Positions 1 to 7,473 of a stretch of DNA of 31,438 nucleotides are shown piece after piece (position 1 is the first letter of the stretch; every line of letters begins with the position of its first letter). This DNA comes from a virus. Both the position numbers and the translations under genes were made by a program. Under the pieces are notes generated by a model, which was given only the letters and a program-made list of their open reading frames with translations, was not told the origin of the DNA and ran no database searches. The stretch lies in IMG/VR virus record IMGVR_UViG_3300045953_000016, positions 1-31,438 of that record, one strand, 5' to 3'.

Positions 1-901
1 CTAATAGCATAGCCACCTTTAGAACACTATCTCCGAATCGGTTCATAGTCCCTGTTTCATCTTTATGCTCCGATGTTCTGAGAAGGTCTTTGAACCCTTC
101 ATACCAATCGTCGTATATCTGGCCTACTTCTGAGAACCAGATTTCTCTACCGAATTTGACTTTTCGATATCGACAATGGTCTGTTTTATCGAGCGATGCC
201 ATCGATTCAAACGGACCGCTAAGTTTACTAAGCTCTCTGAGATAGTCAGCAGAAGTTGTGTAGTTCGGAGGATTGCTAAGTGGAAATACAAGCGAGTTCG
301 TAGCATTACCCTCTTTTTCATAGACAATGAACGTTCTCGCAAAGTATCCCCCTTGTATTGCAGACTTAGTGAAGAAGTCCTCTGACATTGCTTCGTTAGT
401 CGCAGTGAGCATTGTAATCGTTGGGTCTTTTAACTCGAATGCTTCCATCTTCAACAACGAACGCCACTCACCTACGTTATACTGTCTATCGTATAGGTCC
501 GTCAGAATTTTCGTAGCTACCTTATCCTCTACTATCGAGGATGATAGCTCTGACGAACATATGAACGCGACAGACTTCATTGGAATCTTTCCGCCAGGTG
601 ATGTTTGGAAAGTTCCTAAGTCTTTAAGTATTCCCTGAATGGATGACCTACCACTGATGATTCTCGTGTTATTTACAGGCTTTACTAACTGTCTAGCCAT
701 CGACACGGGTGGCCCCTTCTTCAAGCCACTCTCAGCATGAAGCATGACATAGATGTTAGGGTAGAGCTTGTAAATCTGGCGGTCAATCCATATCTGGTCC
801 TTCATTACGGCTGATATTGCTGCGATTGCACTCCAATACCAGAACGAGAGTGGTGACTCAAGTTCCTTGTGTTGGTCCATTATTGACTGAAGCCAGTTCA
901 T
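1..901 (-). CDS. DUF3987-like primase/helicase-type ATPase, C-terminus cut by window edge
   Basis: This open frame runs leftward off the window edge with about 300 codons visible. The N-terminal layout (ESPLSFWYWSAIAAISAVM, then IWIDRQIYKLYPNIYVML) followed by a degenerate P-loop, AESGLKKGPP, near residues 56-65 is what I know from phage DUF3987-type replication ATPases, which usually stand in for a primase-helicase. The canonical P-loop GxxxxGK[ST] is altered: the glycine before the lysine is Lys and the residue after it is Gly. I chose ATG 901 because AGGA lies about 10 nt upstream and the encoded WLQSIMDQHKELESP fits the family start; ATG 880 is the alternative. The gene overlaps the upstream zinc-ribbon gene by 44 nt and ends the visible leftward operon. 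The missing C-terminus limits the call. Confidence 0.7.
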   Translation of the reverse strand, partial: MNWLQSIMDQHKELESPLSFWYWSAIAAISAVMKDQIWIDRQIYKLYPNIYVMLHAESGLKKGPPVSMARQLVKPVNNTRIISGRSSIQGILKDLGTFQTSPGGKIPMKSVAFICSSELSSSIVEDKVATKILTDLYDRQYNVGEWRSLLKMEAFELKDPTITMLTATNEAMSEDFFTKSAIQGGYFARTFIVYEKEGNATNSLVFPLSNPPNYTTSADYLRELSKLSGPFESMASLDKTDHCRYRKVKFGREIWFSEVGQIYDDWYEGFKDLLRTSEHKDETGTMNRFGDSVLKVAMLL

Positions 902-1055
902 TCCATTCGGTCCTAACTGCACCAACCTTGATTCTTGTAAGATGTGTGGAATCAATCTCACACACGTAAACGTCGCAATAGTCTTGTGCCCCGACTCGCG
1001 TGGACTTATTTCCACAGATAGGACACACGATATTCGGAACTGATTTGTCTGTCAT
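858..1055 (-). CDS. Small zinc-ribbon protein (65 aa)
   Basis: The 65-aa product has CPIC near residues 11-14 and a second pair in YCDVYVC, a probable four-cysteine zinc ribbon, then a hydrophilic tail. Its ATG overlaps the stop of the polymerase gene upstream (ATGA), and its end overlaps the start of the primase-like gene, so it sits in a translationally coupled chain. Small zinc ribbons recur through this arm. They could bind nucleic acid or act as protein adaptors, but nothing in the sequence decides which. No enzyme motif is visible. Confidence 0.7.
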   Translation of the reverse strand: MTDKSVPNIVCPICGNKSTRVGAQDYCDVYVCEIDSTHLTRIKVGAVRTEWNELASVNNGPTQGT

Positions 1056-3631
1056 GCGAGGAACTGCTCCGTTACTGTTAAGGGTCTATTAGTTAGTGGG
1101 ACTTTAGGTTCATTCGGAACAATAATCAAGTCCTTGAACTTCTTCAAGTCCTGATAGTTCTTGCCGACTTCAATGTCGCAAGGAATAATTAACTCATGTC
1201 GTGGAAGCGAACATCTACTGAAATCGATAGGGCGCTCCATTTCCCGTTTGATGATGGGTATCCACAGTGCTTTCTTAGAAACCGGAATACTAAATAGGAG
1301 TGCATCATGTGATTCCATAACAATTTTAATTGTGGGAATCTGGTGTCGGATTCGTAGTGCAGCGGCTTTAGTGTTATCTGACACCGCCCTTTGTGGAAGA
1401 TACGAGAATCCCATTCTGAATAGTTCATCTCCCATCCTTTCAAAGAAAGTTCTCCTACCACCCATAGATGCATCTACACCATATGGAAGTGGAGCGATTA
1501 GTTGACGGTTTCTTTTGAGGCAGTCGATGACTTGGGCTTGGAATACACCCTGGATTCGCGGAGACTTTGAATGGAAAACAAGTAGTGCCCGCTCCGCAAC
1601 CGCTTCCGTAATGCTAATAGGGATTTTATACTTACGTGCTTGGGTATTAAGCTCAGTTGCTGCTCTACGCTTTCCGGCCCCAAGATGACCAGCATGGCGA
1701 AGTGTCTTTCCAGCAAATCGTATAGGATGTTCATAACCCAGAGCCTTTTTGCTATAATCAAGTTCAGTGCCACCGAAAAACCAAGAAGCAGTGAGAGCGT
1801 GAATGTCGTGTTCGTCATACATCCTCAAGGTTCTCTCGTCATCAGCTAATAGTGCTACGACTCTAGCTTCAGCCTGAGAACTATCTGCTTGAACGAATTC
1901 TTCTTCTTCCTCTACTTCCGCTATGAAACCATCGATGAATACAATATGGTGGTCATCGGGGACATACATCGAACGCACGTCCTGTCCGATATCACCATGT
2001 TTGGTCATCGTCTGAAAGGCAGTGCCGAGAGGTTTGTCTTTCTTTTTTCCAAATTCATCATGGACTTCAACGACTGGTCGTATGGGTGGGTCTTGCTGTC
2101 CGGTTGATGTTCGTCCCGTATCAAGACAAGGAAAATAGGTAGTCCGCATCCTCTTATCATAGTCTGGCAAAGCCATAAGATAAGTAGATACCGTTTTGCG
2201 AACCCTTCTTCCTTCCAGAATAAGCTCACATACTCGTCTGTGGGTAGGGTTTTTGAGTGCAGTCTGCGAGTTAAGCAGAGCAGTAATATCTTCTTCTCCC
2301 GTAGTAGGCTTCGGAGGGAGCTTGAAATTATCCCACAGGAGCGACTTAATCTGCGTATGCGAGTTGACATTTATCTCAGCCCCTACTAGACTGAATAGTT
2401 CGTAACGGACGTTTTCATCCCACGCAATATACTTGCGAATAAGTCTCTCTCTAGCCTCTGCGTCAACACGAAAGCCCTGATTCTCGATTGACCAATACAA
2501 ATCGGGCAATCTGAGGAGGAAGTTTTCGTAAAATGGTCGCATTCCAAGTTCGTCGAGGTCACTGTCCATGTTCTCGTCAATTTCAATTGTGACACAGGCA
2601 TCCTTACCACATCCGTTGAATAGGTCTTGGATGGTTCCGTGATACATTCCCTCGTCTTTATAGAAGGGTTCTTCGGTAAAGATAGAGGTATTGAAAGCGA
2701 GGTTCTTGGGTAGTTCTGGGTTAATTGCGAACGATTTAAGAAGCGTATCAGAGGCGATTCGTCTAATAACAAATCCAAGCCTCTTGAGCTTATCACGGTC
2801 GTAATTAAAGTTCTGTCCAACAATGTCATTCTCCCATAGCATCTCAGCTAATATAATCCATATCTGAACCATATCAGCGGTTGGAATAGATGACAGACCA
2901 TCAGAGTTCCAGAGAGGAACTACTATCGCATGATGGCGGTCGAATGATAGTCCCATGCACACAGGTATACAGGTTCCATTAGCTTCAATGTCTACCGCCA
3001 TCCGTTTTTTCTTACCACGGTAGCGGTCGCGGAACGCTGCTAATTGTGCGGAGGACCGACAAATTTCAATGGTGCGCGAGGGGAGGTTTAATTCTCGGAA
3101 GGACGATTGATGTAAGGCTCGTTTGAAATCAAACAGAATAATCTGTCTATTCCAATATCCCTTGAACTCTACATCAGTAGCTTGCCATGACAGATGTTGT
3201 GGATTGTAAGTGGGAATAAACTTACGCCCCATGCCATGCATGATTGAGCCGCGATACTGGGTTATCTTATCCTTACCAGACAAGGCCCATAGCGCACCCT
3301 TACCAAGTGCGAGGATACAGTTAGGCTGCACCCCATTAATTTCTTCCTGTAGTTCTTTTAGTTGTTGGTCTATATCGATTCCCGCGTTCCTCGCTCTGAC
3401 GTGGAATGGAATCTTCTTACCAACTCCATTAGGTGGAACCTCGAATTTACTTACAGTAGATTGCCAACAATTCTCCTTACGAATGCCAGCATCCACTAAT
3501 AACTGATTAAGGTCGCCACTCTTAGCGAATGGTTTCCCCGCAATAGTATCGTGATGAGTCGGAGAGTCTCCGAGTATCATCATTTTGGCCCCACCGGGAC
3601 CGAAGCCAGGGATATACTTCTTATCGGTCAT
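1052..3631 (-). CDS. Family-A DNA polymerase with N-terminal uracil-DNA-glycosylase-like domain
   Basis: Likely the replicative polymerase, about 859 aa. An N-terminal domain of roughly 175 residues has family-4-like UDG motifs: GDSPTHHD with GKPFAKSG, and later NPQHLSW. A DnaQ-like 3'-5' exonuclease follows: VDIEANG (Exo I, D-x-E), GQNFNYDRDKL (Exo II) and CGKDAC (Exo III Asp). The polymerase domain has motif A QADSSQAEAR, motif B RFAGKTLRHAGHLGAGK and motif C ESHDALLF. In motif B the usual RxxxKxxxFxxxYG reads RxxxKxxxHxxxLG. A run of glutamates (VEEEEEF) precedes motif A. I prefer ATG 3631 over GTG 3670 because ATG 3631 lies inside the stop region of a 51-aa gene (11-nt overlap). UDG-polymerase fusions are known in some phages; SPO1 is my recollection. 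Confidence 0.93.
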   Translation of the reverse strand: MTDKKYIPGFGPGGAKMMILGDSPTHHDTIAGKPFAKSGDLNQLLVDAGIRKENCWQSTVSKFEVPPNGVGKKIPFHVRARNAGIDIDQQLKELQEEINGVQPNCILALGKGALWALSGKDKITQYRGSIMHGMGRKFIPTYNPQHLSWQATDVEFKGYWNRQIILFDFKRALHQSSFRELNLPSRTIEICRSSAQLAAFRDRYRGKKKRMAVDIEANGTCIPVCMGLSFDRHHAIVVPLWNSDGLSSIPTADMVQIWIILAEMLWENDIVGQNFNYDRDKLKRLGFVIRRIASDTLLKSFAINPELPKNLAFNTSIFTEEPFYKDEGMYHGTIQDLFNGCGKDACVTIEIDENMDSDLDELGMRPFYENFLLRLPDLYWSIENQGFRVDAEARERLIRKYIAWDENVRYELFSLVGAEINVNSHTQIKSLLWDNFKLPPKPTTGEEDITALLNSQTALKNPTHRRVCELILEGRRVRKTVSTYLMALPDYDKRMRTTYFPCLDTGRTSTGQQDPPIRPVVEVHDEFGKKKDKPLGTAFQTMTKHGDIGQDVRSMYVPDDHHIVFIDGFIAEVEEEEEFVQADSSQAEARVVALLADDERTLRMYDEHDIHALTASWFFGGTELDYSKKALGYEHPIRFAGKTLRHAGHLGAGKRRAATELNTQARKYKIPISITEAVAERALLVFHSKSPRIQGVFQAQVIDCLKRNRQLIAPLPYGVDASMGGRRTFFERMGDELFRMGFSYLPQRAVSDNTKAAALRIRHQIPTIKIVMESHDALLFSIPVSKKALWIPIIKREMERPIDFSRCSLPRHELIIPCDIEVGKNYQDLKKFKDLIIVPNEPKVPLTNRPLTVTEQFLA

Positions 3632-3776
3632 AGTCACGGATAATCCACTCGTAGAAGCCACCACGTTCACGCATCAATCTTTCTAGCGTGTCTCTAAATT
3701 CCTCCCACGATTTGACCGTAATCCTGAACGGCGGTTCGTTGTCGAATTTGATATGGAACTTATACACTTGCGGCAT
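3621..3776 (-). CDS. Small conserved-looking protein (51 aa)
   Basis: A short frame starting MPQVYKFHIKFDNEPPFRI and ending FYEWIIRDYDR. It looks like a beta strand pair followed by a helix rich in Glu and Arg (SWEEFRDTLERLMRERGG). It ends 11 nt inside the polymerase gene, which argues for translational coupling and for the polymerase ATG at 3631. I recognise no family. Its reading frame overlaps the second half of the upstream zinc-ribbon frame, so one of the two may be a shadow; the amino-acid make-up of this one looks the more natural. Confidence 0.65.
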   Translation of the reverse strand: MPQVYKFHIKFDNEPPFRITVKSWEEFRDTLERLMRERGGFYEWIIRDYDR

Positions 3777-3910
3777 AGTCTAGTCCTATGTAATAGCCCT
3801 GGAATTGAAGGAATATCCTGCCACGAATCTTTGCATCCGGGGCAGGTATTCCATGTTTGGTTGTCTTTTATTGGTGCTGTAACGTCAGGCTTCAAAGGCT
3901 CTAGTTGCAT
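3683..3910 (-). CDS. Possible zinc-ribbon protein (75 aa), overlapping frame
   Basis: The product carries CPGC at residues 23-26 and CRKC at 46-49, spaced like a zinc ribbon. After CRKC the sequence turns basic and Ser/Asn-rich, which is typical of a non-selected frame. The first 130 nt fill the gap between the HTH gene and the 51-aa gene, which otherwise would be non-coding in a very compact operon. The last 94 nt overlap the 51-aa gene in another frame, and the CRKC codons span that gene's start codon. It could be a true overlapping pair or a decayed ribbon gene. No strong ribosome site is seen. Confidence 0.45.
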   Translation of the reverse strand: MQLEPLKPDVTAPIKDNQTWNTCPGCKDSWQDIPSIPGLLHRTRLCRKCISSISNSTTNRRSGLRSNRGRNLETR

Positions 3911-4172
3911 GTCCGTTGAGCTTTTTCAAGGCTTCCTTTCTCGATTCACATTTGAGGATGTTCTCATTTTCGTGAATCGCATTCGCGAGTTTTAAGTTCT
4001 CGCATACTAGACCAGTGCTTACATGGAAGTATTGGGCAGTCTTGGTGATAGTCCAGTCCCCCCTATGTTTGACTGTCATGGCTAAGTGGAAAAGCTCCAC
4101 AATAGTAACTCTCCCATGCCATGTGGGTTCTGATGTGTAACGGTCTAGAAAGGTTATTCCTCGTTGCGCCAA
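3885..4172 (-). CDS. Small helix-turn-helix DNA-binding protein (95 aa)
   Basis: The middle of this protein, DWTITKTAQYFHVSTGLV followed by CENLKLANAI, reads as a helix-turn-helix of the ParB/KorB-like or small phage regulator type: a first helix ending at A-x-x-F, a turn, and a recognition helix with S-T-G-L-V. A Lys/Glu-rich helical tail follows (SRKEALKKL). The start is TTG at 4172, with GGGAG about 8 nt upstream, inside the end of the preceding gene (19-nt overlap). It may regulate transcription or assist replication initiation. No nuclease or ATPase motif is present. Confidence 0.65.
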   Translation of the reverse strand: MAQRGITFLDRYTSEPTWHGRVTIVELFHLAMTVKHRGDWTITKTAQYFHVSTGLVCENLKLANAIHENENILKCESRKEALKKLNGHATRAFEA

Positions 4173-4501
4173 TCGATGTCTCCCGGCTTGATGATAAGTG
4201 GAACAGTTACCTTCTTGCCTTTCTCCATATAGGAGAATGGAAACTCGATGTTCTTACCAGCTATCTCCACCTTACCACCCTCAAGACGCTGATAGAACAC
4301 ACTATCCCTCTCGAACATATCCTTGATGTGAGGGATGATTCGCTGTAGTTCTAGAGCTAGTATTGCGGCGTCCGATGGACGCACTATAGTAGTAGGAAGG
4401 AATATGGTCTTAGCTCCCGGAACCCAGAGTAGCCGGTCCACGTCTAAGGTGGAACCGACTACCCCTGAGGCCAGCAGCTTAAGTAGCTGCCTTCTGTTCA
4501 T
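4154..4501 (-). CDS. Tat-like leader joined to a segment homologous to the capsid protein N-terminus (115 aa)
   Basis: The protein starts MNRRQLLKLLASGVVGS, which fits a twin-arginine leader (RR, then a weakly hydrophobic stretch), followed by LLWVPGAKTIFLP. Residues 49-70 (ALELQRIIPHIKDMFERD and on to FY) align without gaps to residues 10-31 of the major capsid protein encoded at 26442-27692: 14 of 22 residues are identical and most others conservative. A weaker match continues through KVE and a proline. The capsid protein has about 350 further residues that this one lacks. It sits in the early leftward operon between a cold-shock gene and an HTH gene, overlapping both. It may be a fragmentary paralogue, an assembly modulator or a minor virion part; the role is unknown. 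Confidence 0.75.
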   Translation of the reverse strand: MNRRQLLKLLASGVVGSTLDVDRLLWVPGAKTIFLPTTIVRPSDAAILALELQRIIPHIKDMFERDSVFYQRLEGGKVEIAGKNIEFPFSYMEKGKKVTVPLIIKPGDIDWRNEE

Positions 4502-4796
4502 CCTGTATCACCTTAATCTTTATGGCACGAAAGCCCTTCCCCTCAACTTCCACAGGGGTGAACTCCACCTTCATACCATTCTTCAGGTCTTGGAATCGGA
4601 GTGTGTCCTGCTTTAGTGAAGTCCAATGAAAAAAGATTCGGGTGAACTTGATATCCTTTGAGGATATGAATCCCCAACCCTCATCGGATACCTTGATGAT
4701 TTTACCTGCTACCCTTTTGTCGTCGGGCTTAACAGGCGTAGTATCGGGAGTGGTAGGTTCCTCTCCCCCAAAGAACTGACGAAACGCAGTGTTCAT
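4479..4796 (-). CDS. Cold-shock-domain (OB-fold) nucleic-acid-binding protein
   Basis: About 105 aa. After a Pro/Thr-rich N-terminal stretch of some 28 residues, a cold-shock domain follows: VAGKIIKVSDEGWGFISS holds the RNP1-like motif (usually KGFGFI), and RIFFHWTSL matches RNP2 (usually VFVHFS). The domain ends VEGKGFRAIKIKVI, as cold-shock proteins do. Such proteins bind single-stranded RNA or DNA and melt structure. I took ATG 4796 rather than GTG 4799 immediately before it; GGGG lies upstream. It overlaps the next gene by 23 nt. Confidence 0.85.
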   Translation of the reverse strand: MNTAFRQFFGGEEPTTPDTTPVKPDDKRVAGKIIKVSDEGWGFISSKDIKFTRIFFHWTSLKQDTLRFQDLKNGMKVEFTPVEVEGKGFRAIKIKVIQDEQKAAT

Positions 4797-4871
4797 CACT
4801 TACCCCACAATTCACGGTTGAGGTTTAACATTGGAGCATACTGCCGCGATGCTCAGTATATGGGCAGTTAG

Positions 4872-5702
4872 TTATTCCAAGAGCTTGAGGAACTTTGATT
4901 TCAGTCCTCGCAACTTCTCGGTTTCCTTACGAACTTTTGGTAGATGTTCTTGCACCAGTTTCATGGCTGCAATAGCATCTACGATAAGTCGTTCTAGTTC
5001 TGCGAAATCATCGACTCCCGCTGTAGTGACGGTATCTTTTACGCGAGAGGCATGAGCAGCGATACCCTTCGTCTTGGTTCCTTCCAGATTCTTTCGGATA
5101 TAGAAGGATACGCCATTGACGAGGGATAGCTTAGTAGTGGGAACCTTTTCCTTCTGTGCGATATCCCAAAGACGCATTGCTTCCTTGGTCTTTGAACCTT
5201 TGACACTGTATTCCTTCGTAGTGTCGAGATTCTTAGCAATAAACGCAGTGAGGAATCCCATTTCACCTTTCTTAGTTGCTGGCATGGTAATAGTGTCCTT
5301 TACTGCCTCGTTCAAATCCAACGGAGGCTCAACAGTTTTGTTTACTTTCTCAATCTCCAACTCCAAATCAATCGGAGTTACAGGTTGAGGTTCCGCCTGT
5401 GCGATGTATGCGAGTAGTTCCCTTATTTCCCTAGGCCGTTGCATAGGGAATTTAATCGCCCTTAGTTGCTTTGCTGCAACATTGAGCTTGGCAACCAAAG
5501 AATGAGACACCCATCGATTGTAGATGATTACTCTGACATTCGATGGTATCTCCTTATTCAGAAGATTCTGTCTGGTATCGTCCCAGACAAGTATTTGGGG
5601 GTGTTCTATCAATTGGCGTGGCAGAGTTTCCATATCTCCGCCAACCAACAGAAGTCTACCACCTTGTTTCAGTATCGTTGCTACCAGTTCAGGACTATTC
5701 AT
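4872..5702 (-). CDS. Two-part protein with DUF2325-like N-terminus (276 aa), function unknown
   Basis: Residues 1-90 have an alternating beta/alpha pattern: GGRLLLVGGDMETLPRQL, a strand VRVIIYNRWVSHSL, then a helix and KFPM. This resembles DUF2325, where a GGD loop and a later SH motif mark the fold; I give it as a likely similarity, not a firm hit. The middle is helical with a possible winged-helix feel (EMGFLTAFIAKNLD, TKEAMRLWDIAQ). The C-terminus is a charged helix likely to form a coiled coil. A good ribosome site, GGAG seven nt before ATG 5702, follows a large inverted repeat. It heads a sub-block of the leftward operon. Confidence 0.6.
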   Translation of the reverse strand: MNSPELVATILKQGGRLLLVGGDMETLPRQLIEHPQILVWDDTRQNLLNKEIPSNVRVIIYNRWVSHSLVAKLNVAAKQLRAIKFPMQRPREIRELLAYIAQAEPQPVTPIDLELEIEKVNKTVEPPLDLNEAVKDTITMPATKKGEMGFLTAFIAKNLDTTKEYSVKGSKTKEAMRLWDIAQKEKVPTTKLSLVNGVSFYIRKNLEGTKTKGIAAHASRVKDTVTTAGVDDFAELERLIVDAIAAMKLVQEHLPKVRKETEKLRGLKSKFLKLLE

Positions 5703-5722
5703 TAGTAAACTCCAGTAAAGGC

Positions 5723-5772
5723 GGGACTCTCTACGTTATACGGCTGCTGTGAGCTACGTCGTAGAGAGTCCC
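5723..5772. repeat. 13-bp perfect inverted repeat in leader of the 4872-5702 gene
   Basis: GGGACTCTCTACG (5723-5735) is repeated as its exact reverse complement at 5760-5772 with a 24-nt loop. The loop side of the second arm also holds CTACG-T-CGTAG (5754-5764), so an alternative pairing is possible. It lies just upstream of the ribosome site of the leftward gene starting at 5702. There is no T-run after it in the leftward direction, so a simple terminator is unlikely; an RNA-level switch or processing site is possible. Confidence 0.7.
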
Positions 5773-5882
5773 TATCACTAATCAGTCTACGGCTGCATTT
5801 CCCTAACGTTGTGTTAGGTTGTCAAAACCCTGCGAAAGGTTAGCTGACGTGAAACACAGGATTCAACCAACTAGTGAATGTG
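5773..5882. other. Short non-coding stretch between gene blocks
   Basis: No convincing frame is seen. On the minus strand a TTGACA hexamer lies at about 5819-5824, but no good -10 box is found 16-18 bp further on. A small hairpin, CCTAAC-GTTGT-GTTAGG, spans 5802-5818. This stretch and the inverted repeat form the longest gap inside the leftward operon, a plausible place for a secondary promoter. Confidence 0.4.
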
Positions 5883-6047
5883 TTAGTTCCCTGACAGTTC
5901 CTCGTCATCATCCTCGTCTACTTCGGTATCTTCTCCCAAAGTAGCATCGGGTTCTGAGTCGGCAGATTCGTCGATATCGGACTTCTCTCGTGATTCCTCA
6001 CGGTTGAGTTCGTCCATATCAGTAACTTCATCATTCTGTGCAAACAT
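5883..6047 (-). CDS. Small very acidic protein (54 aa)
   Basis: A short frame starting MFAQNDEVTDMDELNREESR and ending in VDEDDDEELSGN. Nearly half of the residues are Asp or Glu, with almost no hydrophobics. AAAGGA lies about 8 nt before ATG 6047. Strongly acidic small phage proteins can mimic DNA or bind basic partners, but this is only a composition-based idea. It is isolated by non-coding stretches on both sides, unlike the overlapping genes around it. Confidence 0.65.
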   Translation of the reverse strand: MFAQNDEVTDMDELNREESREKSDIDESADSEPDATLGEDTEVDEDDDEELSGN

Positions 6048-6201
6048 CTCACACGTCCTTTCGGTTAGTTAAAAGTAGGATGAGGCTTCCGTCATTTTAC
6101 ATGCTTACCGCAAGCCTCAAGCATTCACATAACCTAGTCTATTATGAGCGGGCTAGGATGCTAGTAAGGGATGCTACCACCACGAAACATCCCTTTTATA
6201 T
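6048..6201. other. Intergenic stretch with hairpins
   Basis: It holds two notable dyads. One is AAGGGATG (6166-6173) with CATCCCTT (6188-6195), an 8-bp perfect inverted repeat just past the stop of the ssDNA-binding gene; its T-run lies on the plus strand, so it is not a clean leftward terminator. The other is GAGGCTT with AAGCCTC near 6084-6116. These may define an mRNA end or processing point between gene blocks. Confidence 0.5.
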
Positions 6202-6615
6202 TTAAGCCGCGGTGACTTCAGAACGCGGAGCGCGATACTTGTGATTCACCCTGTTGACAAGGCGATTCTGCCAAGTATCGTTCTCCACATACACGTCTAC
6301 TTCCCTACCCTCGGAGGACTTCAGGTCGAAACGAGTTCCGGCCTTAACGTCCACACCGAAAGCCTGGAGATATCCAACAGCAAAACCAATGGCCTTGCTA
6401 TTGAAGTTCCAATCCAAGGGAACGCCTGCAAACTCGCGGTCCCCATTGTCCCCGTTGAACAGAATAGTAGCTTCAACAGGGTAGTTAGTGGATGGCCCCT
6501 TTTCAGAGGCTTTGGCCGGAGCCTCACCCACACTCTCAATCTTCACGCGATACCAAGCCGGGGTAACAATCTTACCCCTGAGCAGGTCGCGCTCACCAAA
6601 CTGGATTACAGCCAT
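6202..6615 (-). CDS. DUF669-like ssDNA-binding protein
   Basis: The 137-aa product matches the layout of phage DUF669 proteins, often placed next to RecA-like ATPases and thought to bind single-stranded DNA. Features are an N-terminal segment LLRGKIVTPAWYRVKIESV, a central EATILFNGDNG strand pair, a helix IGFAVGYLQAFGV, and a C-terminal REVDVYVENDTWQNRLVN strand region ending near a proline. The ribosome site AAGGAG lies inside the end of the upstream ATPase gene, 6 nt away, so the two are likely co-translated. It probably protects ssDNA and helps recombination or replication. Confidence 0.75.
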   Translation of the reverse strand: MAVIQFGERDLLRGKIVTPAWYRVKIESVGEAPAKASEKGPSTNYPVEATILFNGDNGDREFAGVPLDWNFNSKAIGFAVGYLQAFGVDVKAGTRFDLKSSEGREVDVYVENDTWQNRLVNRVNHKYRAPRSEVTAA

Positions 6616-6621
6616 TTAGCA

Positions 6622-7473
6622 CTACTCCTTAACAAACGTGTTGGTTGGTGGTTTGTTGGTTGTTGGTTGTGGTTGTTGTGGTGGTATTCTTTCGACAGGT
6701 TTTTCTAGCTTCAACTTCAGAATCGCTGGAGCAATCCACTTCTCATACAGCGGCTGATTGTTGAAGATAATCTTCCTGTCTAATGGGAGAGAAGTGCGAG
6801 CATAATCATTACCAGTATGACTGGTGAATAGACCATACTCCCCTTCATCAGTTTCCGCGAAGCCGGGCTTCACATCGAAATGATATACCTCTTGCATTCC
6901 AGAGGCAATCTTTCCTGAGATTTTGTCCCCACCTGTGATGATGACTCTGCTATGGTGAGTTAGCTTATTCTTATCGTCGTCCTTACGCTGTCCTACAACG
7001 TGGGCGATAAGAATGATGTTGCACTTATGATAACCGTGGATATCTTTTAGGCATTGAAGCAGGTCTTGAAAGGCCGATGCTTCTGCATTGTATTCTTCTA
7101 GTCCTGACACGTTAATCGTGCCAATCATCTTACCTTCGCCTTTACCCTGTTTCTGCTTACGGGTCTGCGAGGTCATGTTATCGCCAATAGACGTTACACT
7201 ATCAACGATAATAGTCTTATACGGGCAATTGACTTGGAAGGACTTGAGCTTAGCGTATGGCTTATCCCAATCCTCATAGTCATCGTAGTGAACTTCCTTC
7301 ATATTGACTCCCCATCGTTTCGCGGGAAGCATTAGTGCCTGCATCTTACGGTCTGTTGATACCCAATACTGTGGCGTAGGAAAGGATAAGGCACACGTAG
7401 ACTTTCGTGTGCCTGGCTCCCCCTTGAGCATCACAAACAAACCGTCAAGGTTTACGAACTCAAGTGTTGGCAA
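6622..7473 (-). CDS. RecA-like phage ATPase (AAA_24 type)
   Basis: The 283-aa product has a P-loop GEPGTRKST at residues 18-26 and a Walker B strand KTIIVDS with Asp91, then a polar strand IILIAHVVGQ typical of RecA-fold sensors. The Gly that usually precedes the P-loop lysine is Arg23, which I have seen in phage ATPases of this group. A Pro/Gln/Thr-rich tail (residues ~262-283) is likely disordered. The start is TTG 7473 with GGAG six nt upstream, overlapping the previous gene by 14 nt. Paired with the ssDNA-binding protein downstream, it probably acts in strand annealing or recombination. Confidence 0.85.
   Translation of the reverse strand: MPTLEFVNLDGLFVMLKGEPGTRKSTCALSFPTPQYWVSTDRKMQALMLPAKRWGVNMKEVHYDDYEDWDKPYAKLKSFQVNCPYKTIIVDSVTSIGDNMTSQTRKQKQGKGEGKMIGTINVSGLEEYNAEASAFQDLLQCLKDIHGYHKCNIILIAHVVGQRKDDDKNKLTHHSRVIITGGDKISGKIASGMQEVYHFDVKPGFAETDEGEYGLFTSHTGNDYARTSLPLDRKIIFNNQPLYEKWIAPAILKLKLEKPVERIPPQQPQPTTNKPPTNTFVKE

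Noticed and set aside
327-638. 103-aa plus-strand frame
   Set aside because: It is antisense to the partial primase-like gene, whose frame is open across the whole stretch.
3632-3670. GTG 3670 as polymerase start
   Set aside because: No ribosome site, and the added 13 residues lie within the 51-aa gene; ATG 3631 is coupled to that gene's stop.
5723-5772. Terminator at the 13-bp inverted repeat
   Set aside because: The loop is long and no T-run follows on either strand in a useful direction.
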